From: Himantopus leucocephalus
Lineage: Eukaryota; Chordata; Aves; Charadriiformes; Recurvirostridae
DNA length: 64,000 nucleotides
Assembly: GCA_003993805.1 (NCBI GenBank)
Contig: RSEF01000003.1
Location: forward strand, 66,605,710-66,669,709
Reading direction: 5' to 3'
Shown here in pieces: positions 49,459-61,200 of this stretch. A program made the position numbers and the translations under genes. The first letter of the stretch is position 1. Every line of letters starts with the position of its first letter. The notes beneath the pieces are model-generated. The model was not told where the DNA came from, did no database searches, and was given only the letters and a program-made list of their open reading frames with translations.

Positions 49459-49794
49459 AGATAAACCTCCTCATAGAAACCCATATAGGCTTTACAGAAG
49501 AGCTGGCATCTTTGATTGTTCAGCAAAATTCGCTGCCAGCTGAAGTAAGTGGAAGTTAATAGAGTAACTGGGAGAAATAGAAGGCTGCTATATTCTGTGT
49601 GAATTAGCCTCTAGACATAAATGAGAAGTCCATTTTGCATTCAGCAAATATCCTTCTAATTTAATGACACAGTGTAGTAACAGAATTTACTAAGTGCTAG
49701 ACCTGCATGGAGAGCATTCACGTCACCCAGCCTTGGGCAGCGAGCCCAGTCGGCAGGTTGCTCTCTAGGCAGTGAAGGGAGTTAGGCCCAGAGG
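49459..49794. other. Non-coding spacer
   Basis: Single-copy sequence between the inverted repeat and an old CR1. Nothing is recognised. Confidence 0.5.
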
Positions 49795-50045
49795 TTGATT
49801 CAAAAAGAGGAAAGGGCCCTGAGAGATCATCTAGCTTATTCTTTGTCCTAAGACAAGATCAGTCATTACTTTTGCCTTCCTGATAGATAGTCTAACCCAT
49901 CCTTGTAAGCTGCTAATTCTTTGAAAGCTTCACAACCTCCCAAGGCAACATAACAGTTCATAATTCTTAGTGTTAAATGGTTTTCCTAATCCTTATCTGT
50001 ATTGTCGTCAGTCCAATTTAAGTCTTTTTTTTGGTCCTACCCGCA
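49795..50045 (-). mobile_element. Ancient CR1 LINE fragment
   Basis: In plus-strand order: GAGAGATCATCTAGCTTATT; CTAACCCATCCTTGTAAG; CTTCACAACCTCCCAAGGCA; GTTTTCCTAATCCTTATC; CCAATTTAAGTC; TTTGGTCCTACCC. This is the order of landmarks in the reverse complement of an old amniote CR1 3' region. It is clearly more diverged than the fragment at 40710-40781. No terminal repeat is kept at its 3' end near 49795. Confidence 0.75.
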
Positions 50046-50187
50046 ATGCACATAGGCAAAAGACTTTCAGAGAGTGATTCAGAACAAGAGCCTAAGAACA
50101 GAGAGTTTAGAGAGACCTGCTTCGCAATATGGCCAGCTCAGATCAATAGCTAGCCATAGAGATAGACCTAATCTGTTGGATTAGGCA
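50046..50187. other. Spacer between two CR1 fragments
   Basis: About 140 bases with no clear identity. The right part may be the diverged upstream portion of the CR1 end that follows. Confidence 0.35.
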
Positions 50188-50231
50188 GTTGGACTAGATG
50201 ATTGTTGTGGGTTCCTTCCAGCTGGAACTAC
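50188..50231 (+). mobile_element. CR1 LINE 3' end fragment
   Basis: GTTGGACTAGATGATTGTTG and GGTTCCTTCCAGCTGGAACT match the last bases of an avian CR1 just before its terminal repeat. It runs directly into the ATTCT array that follows, which evidently grew from the element's own TATTCTATTC tail. Confidence 0.85.
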
Positions 50232-50314
50232 TTCTATTCTATTCTATTCTATTCCATTCTATTCTATTCTATTCTATTCTATTCTATTCTATTCTATTCT
50301 TTCTGTTCTGTTCT
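50232..50314 (+). repeat. (ATTCT)n pentanucleotide microsatellite
   Basis: About fourteen near-perfect ATTCT units with one CATTCT-type interruption near 50254, ending in degenerate TTCTG units. It is seeded by the CR1 3' tail immediately upstream. Such CR1-derived pentamers are typical of bird genomes and are likely to vary in length. Confidence 0.95.
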
Positions 50315-51904
50315 AATTATTTTTAAACAGTCGTATTTCCCTTCAGGATAGAGCTGGTTGCTTGTCATGGCAAGAATGAGAATAAACTATTTTTTTCAGC
50401 ACTGAAATACATAAAACCCATGGCCAACTGAAAAGAGCAGAGGGAAGTGGAAAAGAAAAGAAAAGCCAGTGGCACACAATGTTTTAATTAATAATAGATT
50501 GCTGGAACTGGGAAATCATGAGAAAAGTCAATATCCTTTACCTCATAATAAAAGTGGTTTTAAAACCTTTTAATATTATTAAACTAACAGTTTCAAACGC
50601 TTTAAAATTCTATTCCCCACTAGGCTGGAGATGTGAAAACTCACAGAGGAGTCTCTTTCAATAACGGGCTGGCTGATGTGACAAAAAGCATGACTCTCTT
50701 TTTTTTAATTCTTGAGTTATATTTTTACTTGTTTTTTCTTTAATGGAAATCATGGGTAATGAGACGCATATAGCCTTGGGGAGAATTTACTCACTCACTT
50801 CAGCAGGAATATTTTCTTGTTTGACTGAAATATACTAACTGTGGCCAAAATGGTCTCAATAAGTACCACAGAAATTGAAAATATTTCACGAATAATGGCA
50901 TGCTGGGACCACTACCTCACAGAGCTTTGAGGAAAATCTTGGTGGTCTTCTTGCTTTGGCAGAGGAGATTCAGGGTGAAGTCTTTGGAGAGGCTGCACTC
51001 TATTTAACACAAAGCCCAGTAAAGGAAGAAAAGGTGGTACCATCTAACAGTGGTAGCAGCGTAAATTCCAAGTGCCTGAAGGCCTTCCATGCCAAATGAA
51101 TAAAATGCTATTAAACCTTTAATCTCAATGTCAAAAAATAATTAAAGGGACTTTTGATTCCCAAAGCACTTGCAGTAACCATAGTTTTCCTAATATTCTT
51201 ATCTCACCCTCATCACCAGTTCCCCATACACTAGAAAAGTTAACAATGTATTTATTTTGATGATGTTTTCTAAGGCCAACTTTTCCTTCATTTAGCTTTT
51301 CTTGTGGGAAAAAAAAAAGAGATCGTATCACTAGAGGCAACTTTCGGTAAGTTTATGACTTGCTCTGATCTCATTCTTTTACACAGTGGCTGTCCTGTAC
51401 GATGTCTAGACTGTTAAGTGATGTTTAGACTGTTAAGCAGTCCAAATACTGCTAAAATTCATGAGGGCTGTCCACTTCTGTTATGAAGAGAGACAAAGAC
51501 CTTTATATCTGTATTCCAAAAGTCCCTTTTTCTACTCATAACATTAATTCTTCAGAGATCACCTTTTCCTTTGGTTACCATTAGGAAAGAAAAAGCATCA
51601 TTTTACTGGGCAAAGGAGAAAAACATGCATTCAAGTAATAGTTGATGAATACACTGCTAAAAATAAGTCTTCTATTTGTTTTCAGTCGAGGACAATTTCG
51701 TGGTGTAGAAATAGTTTTAAAAGTTTTCTCTTCTCACCAGGGAACTGATTTATTGACAACCAATTAGTGCTTCCAGATAAATCTCTTGTGTTTACAGCAA
51801 TATTTTTGCCTCACTTTTTTTTTAACTGTTTAGTTTTATGTCCTCACAGACTTGTGGAAATTAGTTATTGAAAAAGCTATTTCTTCAGTTTTTCCATCTT
51901 GCAT
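50315..51904. other. Non-coding single-copy DNA with a small tandem duplication
   Basis: An imperfect 18-19-base tandem duplication lies at 51401-51437 (GATGTCTAGACTGTTAAG, then GATGTTTAGACTGTTAAG). Otherwise it is AT-rich sequence with frames of at most 69 codons and nothing recognised. Confidence 0.5.
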
Positions 51905-52200
51905 GTCAGTGCCAGATTCTTCCTTATTTTATGGTTTAGAGAGCTTTGTTCAGGCTCTTTTTTAAATATCCCAAAGGATGGGTATTCTACCACTTTTCTT
52001 GGAACACTTTCTACAGCTTAATAGACTTCATTATTAGCAAAAAAAATCCTGTAAATCAGCCTAATTTTCCTATGCTACATTTAAATCTGTTATTCTTCTT
52101 AGTTACAGTGTCCTGGACCACTCTGCACAATCCCACATCCTTCCTTTCATTTTAACATCTTTTAAAATTCTTGGCTTAGTTTCCTCCCTAATAACCATTG
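51905..52200 (-). mobile_element. Probable ancient CR1-like fragment
   Basis: Plus-strand landmarks ATTCTACCACTTTTCTTGGA, ACACTTTCTACAGCTTAAT, ATCAGCCTAATTTTCCTATG and CTACATTTAAATCTGTTATT follow the order of an old CR1 3' region in reverse complement. Identity is low and no terminal repeat remains, so both edges are approximate. The 69-codon frame at 51946-52155 is a translation of this fossil. Confidence 0.55.
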
Positions 52201-55200
52201 TTACCTGTTTTTTGGGAGCAAACCCTTTTCTTGGCAGGAGACACCCAGGTAATGCTGGGTACACCCTGTTTACAGCCATTTGACAACTTTTAACAGCTGT
52301 TAATTTTTTTTAAAGCTAGATGACATCATCCAATATCACACTGTGGTAACTGGGTATAGACAGACCCAAAAATTCAGGTTTGCAGAATGCTTACCCAGCA
52401 AAATGTGCTTCATCTGTGTTTACTTCTGCTAAGATGCCCGTGTTTGTTCAACCAGACTGTAAAAACTCTGATAAAAAAGCTGAGAGGTCCTGTTTTCCCT
52501 ACCCTTCTTCTCAAGAGCTTCCTCCGTGAAAGCACGAAACTGAACACCATGAAGAGGACAGCTAAGCACAACTTTGTTTCTGTTCATGATGTGTGTTTGC
52601 AATGTTTGAATAGTTGCTGTCTAAAACCATCAGCAGTGCTGCCACTGAGCAGCCAGAGAGGTGGTTGTGGAACATCAGGCAGGACCACGAAGACACTGTT
52701 TTTCCTCTCATCAGCAAAGCTAACGTGAACAGAAAGGTAGATTAAAATATTCTCTCACATTCCTAGAGATAGATATCGCAAAGTATATGTAAGATCAGAG
52801 AAAAAAAACTTTCATGGCATGTCTGCGCTTTTGTGTACCCCCCAAGGCCGGCACTATCTAACTCCTGATGCCTTAGTTTTGTCCAGTTTCAGGAGGAAAT
52901 GTAGATTTGTAAAAACAAAGGTAGTTAAAATATTGTGTGAAATTTATCAATATGAAAGAGCAAACAACAAAGTTGTCAGAAAACACCTGAAAGACAGGTC
53001 AGAACAAGAAGCTGGAAAGCTCCTAAAGTGAATCAGTTGCTGGAGGAATAGGAAATGGCTCTGCTGGTGGCAGGTCCCCGTCAAGAAACTCCCCTTTCAC
53101 ATCCACTCTCTCGGCTACCGGTTGTGCCAAAAGTCAAATGTCAGATGAACATTTTAACATGATTGTTCAGTAACACAGGACTTGAAAGCCTCTGGCAGGC
53201 ACAGGGACGGTATCAAGCAGTGGGGAGTAGGAACCTTTTGAAATTATAATAGTTTAATTTACTATTGTTCGTGAAAATGACAATTGGTAAACTGACAGAC
53301 TAGCATCACTAACAAGGACAATGTATTACTGAAAAAGTCATCCATCTTCTAAATCTTAATTACCCTCATTGTGTATATATCTGAGAAAGAGAATAGGTGT
53401 AGGAAGCAGGGTCTTCACCAGGAGAATAACCACCAAATATACTCACTGGCTAATTAGAACAAATACATTTGAAAAGAATTCTAGTGAACTGGCAAATAAC
53501 ATTTTAATAGGGAGAGGAAAAAAGATGAAATCACAAGTTTATGTGCTATAAATCATGTCCCCGAGAATCAAATTTCTGTATGGACTTCCACAAATCTTAA
53601 AAGGTTTAGGCATGTTCTCTGAGAAAGCACTACACTTTCTTCAGCTTTTCCTCAGGTGAAAATTTTTTTTTCCTGTCTGCTTGTGCTTGAAAAAGAACCT
53701 TCAAGACAGATGATGATACCAGCTCTTTTTGTCTCACAAATGCTGTTGGAGCAAATGAGGTAAATATGCTGCCTATAAGCATAATTGTGGGGAAAGTCTT
53801 GCGATAACATTCCATAGAACGTTATTGCATATTCATATATCTGGGACTCTACCCAACACTTATCACGATGTTTTTCCTATAAATCTCAAAATCCTCAAGT
53901 GAGGATGATGACTGTATACATACAGCATTTCTATGGAAAAACTGAGCAAGCAAGTACTATAATAATCTGGAAACAATTCCTCAATGTGCTATTTCTTCCA
54001 GTAACACCACTTGTCTACAGTGCACTGTGGCAAAGATTACAGATTATGATTCTATTAAACGTTTGGCTTACTATATAGTTTTAAAACAAGTAGTTCTCTG
54101 GGATTATAACAACAGTACAAACTGGAGGTAATAATGTACATAAAGTTTCTCATGGTTAATCAAGTATTTGGCTGCATGCTTTTTTGCTGGAATAGCAAAC
54201 ATTCATAGTTTATAAATTTATCAAATGGTAGCTCTGGAGTTTGAAATGCATTTCTGCTGAGCAGATTAAATACTCATCAAGTTGAAGAGTTTAGGTTTAG
54301 ATCTTCCACAATACATGAGTGTCTGCATTCCTGCTTACACACTTAACCTACATTTTGGCATCTTTGATGTTCTTCAACTACTCAATTGCCACTTAACCCA
54401 GGAAGATCTAAATTTCTGCTGGTCTGTATATGTGAAGATGAGCCACAGCTGGTGAGCTGCTTGAAGGTCCTTCCATGCTCCAAGTGGAACAGGAATTTGA
54501 TCCGAGGCTGGCCAGTCCCAGCTGAGAGCACTAACTAGTTGGGTAGTGGCCACTAAAGAGCAGATCTTTCTCAGCCTCTCCTGACTGGTTCCATTTGGAG
54601 AAACACTTTCCCTGGGGAGAGGCACTGAATTCTGGTTCCACAGTACTAAGACAAAAAGATGGTTTTCTTCATTTTTCACAGACAGGAAAATTACCTTTCT
54701 GCACGTCCAGATACAAGCAAGTATAAAAATTCCCTAGAGGAAGATTCCCACCTCTGTCCTCTCCATCCTTCTGGCAACTCAGGAAACTTCCTGATTGTTC
54801 CCCAAGATCACTTCTGTGTGTCCCTAACTGTATCACAGCAATGATTAAAAACCTGGACACCTCACCTGGGACTGATACTTCCACAATGTGCAATGCATTT
54901 AAGAGGTAAGTGGTGTTTCACTAAGCACTGCATCACCTAGGTAAGTTAAAGACTTGTCATAAACTCCTAAACCCACTAAATTAAAAGATAAAACGCTTTC
55001 AATAACTTTGAAAGCTCCAGTTTCTGTGAAAGAAATATGAGCAGCATGCCACTTAAGTTTTAAAAGCAGTCTCTGAAAATACATTCAATAAAGATCAGTG
55101 GAGAGACCTGTCATGGCTCACCGTGCAGATCACAACGCCGCCTGGCATTTACCAGCAGACACACAGTTGCAAATTCCATTGGTAAAAGGAGCAGTTATGT

Positions 55201-58200
55201 CTGCACCTTTCACTATTTTCTGCTTTTGGCAGAGTCCTTTTGTCAAATCCGTTATTGTCAAGGGCAAACTGTGATCCTTTTGAATTTACTGGTTGAACTC
55301 TTATAGCTCCAGAGTGGTGGACAAGAACTTTGCTGGCTCAGGGTCAGTAGCGCTGAATAAGCAAGCATGCTGCCACAGGCAACGTCATGCTTTCCTCGCC
55401 CTCTAAATCCAGGCCATAAAAGTAATAGCCATAGGTTTTAAACATTTTTTTGTTCCTTACCGCCTTAAGACTTGCAGAGCACCTAAACGGGCTGGAAACA
55501 CAAACAGGGGACCAGTGCTCCTTTGAGACTAAGAGGTAGACTTTCCCAGCATCCCAAGGGGATGTTTCTAGTAGCATTTGAGCAAGCTCCTGCACGTGAC
55601 CAGAAATGACGACAACAGGTACATCACTGGCTGCTTTTTGCTCCCTCATCTTTTACGGAAAAAGCAGACCAGATTTTGTGTCTGAGCATATTTTCATATA
55701 GTTTATTGTGGTTTATCCATCCAAGTTAAAAGAAAAAAAAATCAAATTTCAGGTGTGTGCTGGAGTCACATGTTGATATGCCACATCCACCTCTTTTCTG
55801 TGAGGGGTAGATGGGACCTATTCTTCTCTTGAAATCTATAGCTTGTAAGCATTTAAATGAATAATTAACCAGAATTCACAAACAAAATAATTATTCACTT
55901 TCCAAAATAGAGTTCGGTGTCTTCATAAATGGGTGCTTATAGCACTGAACTGTGAGTACTAATTTGGGTATCTGAAGAGTTGTCAGTAAAGCTATTATAC
56001 AAAAGTTCACTATATAACTTTCATCCCTCTATTATTGTCATTTCATCTAATTTTATCACGTTTAATTCTTCAGAATTTGTAAGTCACTAACATTCAGTTC
56101 CTTCTTTAGTATTAGCAAAAGAAAGAGTTTGTTACAAAACAGTTCTCTCTATCTGTGGGTATTACTCAACTCTATTTACTCCTCTAGAAGTAGGTTCTAA
56201 ACACTTGCAAATAATTCTACCAGCTCAAAAGGTCCACATATGGTAATAACATAAGTTCAACTTTCAGCAGAGTATGCTGTGTTTTTAAACAATTGAAGTT
56301 AGCAGACAAAAAAATATTTTGAGTGACAACACAAAAACTGAATGACTTCACACATTACCTTAGGAGTCAAACTCTTAGAAAGGAAAGAATATCACAAAGA
56401 TAATTTAGAAGAAAGTATAAATTAATATTTGACATGGACTATCTACTTGTTAGTCAGACAAATTATCTCCTCTGTCTTTCTTTTTTTTCCTTCTTTACAA
56501 GGTGATCTCTTTCTACAGAAAAGACAGCTCAGTTTCAGTTCTGCGCCTACACTACCTTTAAACTAAAGCAGAAGGGTGGAGCCTTGCTTTCAGAGACTGC
56601 AAAGAAGCAGAACTTCCCACTATTTTTTTCGAAGCAACCTGTAATCCTTTCCTTGGTCTCACCATGACTACAACCTTTATAAACATACCGTAAAATTAAC
56701 TAAAGTCATTCAGGGGCTTGGTTCCCAAACTTACTGGATTCCCATCAGTCATATTCTGCTTGATGGTAGCTGTGAGACTGTTTGCCTCCGGAGTGTTACT
56801 CACAAATCGGTGTTTGCAAAATCAATTCCATCATTATAGAACATACGGTTCTATGGACAGAGAACTTTATGAGCTCCTTGTGCGACCCGATCATCATCTT
56901 TTGTGTCACCACAAAAATTAGTTTGGTAACTATTTACATTCACTATTTTTGATACAAAATGTTTAAAGAGTTATCACTGCAAGAAGCTTTTTTATCATGC
57001 TGTGACATGGGTTCAGCTCATTTGCACAGAGTATATATATTCACCCCGTGCTTCTCCAAAGCTGGAGAATTGGACAGGATAGAAAGTCATAAACCTCAGT
57101 ACTAAAAAGGACTCAGCCTCTTGCAAAAAGCTGACAACTCTTAGCACTGCCCAGATCAGACAATTCAAAGACAGGAATTTCTTTATCTGTCCTTATGCGG
57201 GGGTGTGCATGGTGAGTGGTATATCACTACAAAGCCTAGAGACTTTTCAGCTACTACACAGTGATGCACAGTGCAACACTCAAACTATCTGTCCAAAAGA
57301 TAACTCACGCACCAATATAAACAATATAAAATTAGCACAGGATTTCACTATGATTAATTTACTGTGCTTTGGCCACTGCCGTGTCATGAGTTTCAGCAGC
57401 ACTGCTAGTTCAAGTAGCTCTTCTCCAGTTCCTTTCCTAACCCTACAAGACCTTCTGATCCTTGCACCGCATAGACTACAGCAGATCAGATATCTGGTCA
57501 GATTCAAAACAAATTAAAAAGAGGGAACTTCCCAAACAAGCATGAAACCTACAGCTTAGCAGAGCTAACACGCTGTCCAAGTGCACCTCTCCATGGCATT
57601 GCATTATCCCAGGCTTTTTCATTTGTGGGGTGGTAGGGGGTGTTTTGGCCTCTGATATAACCAAACTAGTAGATGTGGCTACAAGAAACCATACTGATTT
57701 TATCTTATTTTTGCCATGCCTACACCCTGAAGATTAGTAAATCAATTGAAGTGACCAGGTGCTTTGCAATTTTTCAGTGGAACAGCAAACAGAAATATTG
57801 ACTGTTTCAAATGATGCACAGTGCAGCTTTTAAAAGCAGGGGTAGAGTGCCTTTTTGTTGTTTGGGGTTTTTTTTCCCCCTGGAAGTCCATGGAAGTCCT
57901 CATGTAGAAGAATTTCCTCACATTTTATTCTTCGGTTGAAAAATAATTCATCAGCTAATCTTTACTGCACAGAAAACTGAATCCTATTTGGACCGGTTTG
58001 TTTTCTGTTGTAGGAGGAAAAGGCTATCATTTTACTTGTCTAAAGAAAGCTATAACTAGATGAGTAAAATGTGTGGAGGAAAAAGCAGCTTAAATACTAG
58101 CATGCTGATGAAATGATATCATCAGGATGAAATGATTATGTGGTCTCCTTGAATAGGTGCGCACCCAGCCACTATGACTCTTGCCATTTCCCCAAATTGA

Positions 58201-61200
58201 CCCAAAAGGCTCACATTGTTATGTCTGTGCTAATCTGCATGATCCTCCCTTGCATGCTGACTTTGCAAGGACAGCTGTATTTCTGCAATCAGTCGAAATG
58301 CTTCTTTTGAAAATGTGGTTATTCAATACATGTTTTTTTATGAGGTATTACTATAAGGGCTGTACTGTGTAGTCCCCCTAAGGATAAACTTACTCCAGAT
58401 GAAAAGGATCATTTGGTTTAAAATGGTTAAAGTTGATTTTTTTTCTGATTTACTTTCAGCTAAGTATAACAGGAGATAAGATACTCACCCTTTTTAAAAC
58501 AGGGCCTAATCCTGCAGTCTGCACAGTTTGATTGAAAGAGTTACATTTAGCTGAAAAAATATGTATTTGTGAAGTGTACCGACAAATTCCAGAAAGGTAG
58601 ATTGAAAATTAGAACTGAGATGTTTGGACATCCCTCACCCAATCAAGCCCTAAAAATCTTGGTATTGACTCATACCATATCTATCAGACCCACTAAGGTC
58701 TGGAATATGTGACTGAAAATATCAAAGGAAAGAATCTCCTCATAAGATTTCTGTTCAAAAACACCAAACAAAGTAACCCCATCATAACAATATTATGATG
58801 TGCCTGCTTTTGTCGTGAAGCAACTGATAATTTCAATCAAATGAAAAATAATGGTCAAGGGAAAACTAACCCTCTCATCCAACTTATTATTCTTATAAAG
58901 AATCATACTTTCAAATTTTGTACAAAAATTGAAGCAGAGTTGCTCTTCATCACCTACTCCCTTCTCCACACTTGTTCCTCCCTGCCCTGAACGTATATAA
59001 AAAGTGACATTAAGTCACACCAGCTTCCTCTTTTTGTGCGTTCTTGCTCCTAAACTCCCTTAAGAAAGACTCAGGACTGTGCTAGTTTCTTCTACTGTAT
59101 GTTTCTTTCCCTTATATTAATAGTAGTGCCTCTGGAACCAAATAATAATTCTCATCCTTCTTTACTGGCTCCCATACCGTCAGTTCCTGAAACACATTTA
59201 CAAGCTTTTACTATTTCCTTAACCATTCCCCCACTGTACAAAATATCTGAATACTTCTGCAAAGAGCAGATTTAAATATCATAAAGAATGCAGTGTGCAA
59301 GTGGCCCGATTATTTTCTTACACCTGTTTGGCAGAAAGAGTTTGCATTGTATTTGAAAGATAATGGCTAGTGTATAACCCAAAGCTTTCCCTTCTCTCTG
59401 AAAAAAAACACGCTCAGTGCATTGGAAAGATGTAGTTTGGCTTTTTTCCTTCAGGAAAACTGCTTTTGATTTGATTATGGAAGCTTTTCAGAGGTGGGAA
59501 GGTTAAAAGAATTGTTTCAGTCTGCATTTATATGACCAGAGTTCCTGCTTCATATGTTTAAATAATTCTGTTTAAAGGACAAAAATAATTATCTGAATAA
59601 AAATTCTACAATGATACTTATTTCCCAATATTTTATAATCCATTGCTTGTGTATGTCCCCTGAGAAGTAACGCTGATGTAACTTCTTTAGAAAAGGACAC
59701 TACAGCATTTTCTACTTGCTTCCAGCAATGCTTTTCATGCAGCTGCTCTTGCTATATCTAATATGTTTAGTTACAGTAGCCATGAAAACCTCAAAATGGG
59801 TATAAGGTTTTGCAGCTTCAGCATATTACAAGTTTAGCAGTGTCTGGGAATGATGAGCCATCTACTTAATCTTTATGATAGTACACAAAGTGCCGGAGTC
59901 TAACATCAGAAAATTCTTTTGTCGGGTCAAACATTACTATTTTTATTAATATTTTTAAACCCAAAGAAACTGAATAGCATATCACAAATTTGGTATGGCT
60001 TTAAGAATGGTAGAGGATGGAATATTTTGCTTCACTTAAATGCTTCTGATTAAAAACTATGTTTCCTAATGGGGCTTTTGCCTGAGTAAGCCAGATCAGA
60101 TTCAGAATTAATATTTATTTCTTTCTTGTACTTTCCAGCACCCCACAGAAGTCAAGACAGACATGCAAGCTTAAGTAAAGCACAAAAAGAAAACTTTTTA
60201 CAAGGGATTATCAGCTAAACTAATCTCCTCTGACTTGATATCCATCTCAATATCCAGCTCTGATTAAAAGCTCTCAGGAATTCTAGCAGAGCCCTAAAAT
60301 TGAGATTTTTTTAGTAAAACAACATTCAGAGCTCAGCCCTAGCACTAAGAACATCCAGCTACCAATCCTTTGCAGATCTTAAGGGAAAGAGAGAGAAAGG
60401 GAAAGACAATTCATGCACAGAGATTTACTGAAAATGTATGCTTTTTAAGTTTAATTTCATTAAAACACTTTTGCAAAACTTTTTGTTTTGTGATTATCTC
60501 CTTCCTCTATCTTTATAGAGAAAAAAGTCACAAAATGAAAAGAACACAACAAGGAAATCCAATTATCTCATGGCTCTGTACCATTTGCTTTAAAAACAAG
60601 AACATTTACCCAACTCCAAATGGACTGGTAGCTAAAATTTGAAAAACTCTGGATCAACAAACCTACTAGTCCACCTGGGATGAAAGGGAAATTAAATGAG
60701 AGAAATTCAGGAAGACACAAAACCCTTCCTTTTGCTTTGGAACAATCTAACCCAATAAAATTGATGTTTGGAAGTATAGGATTATATGCTTTTTAAAAAA
60801 ACAGATTTAAACTTACCAAAACAAATTAAGCAGGAAAATATTTTAATAAAGACAGAATCCATAAAAGCTTTGAAACTGGCTTCATGCTACAAGCTACAGT
60901 GTGAATGTGAGATCAATCAAAACAGCAGAAAGGTAAATTGCGTCACATTTACGGTAAGATGAAAGAAATTCAGAACATAGCTTACTCCACTATAATTAAT
61001 GTTTTGCTATGTCTAGACCATCCTTCCACCATTTCTTTTCTATATGCCATGCATATTTTACTTAAACAAATGTTGTCTAGACCCATCTTTAAAATGCTGT
61101 GTTTGGGAAAATCCCACTTAACATATCCAAAAGTTGACTTAGGCACTTCTCTCCTTTAGGAGCCAAGGCTTGAAAGCATTGGCCTTTTAACCCAGCTCTC

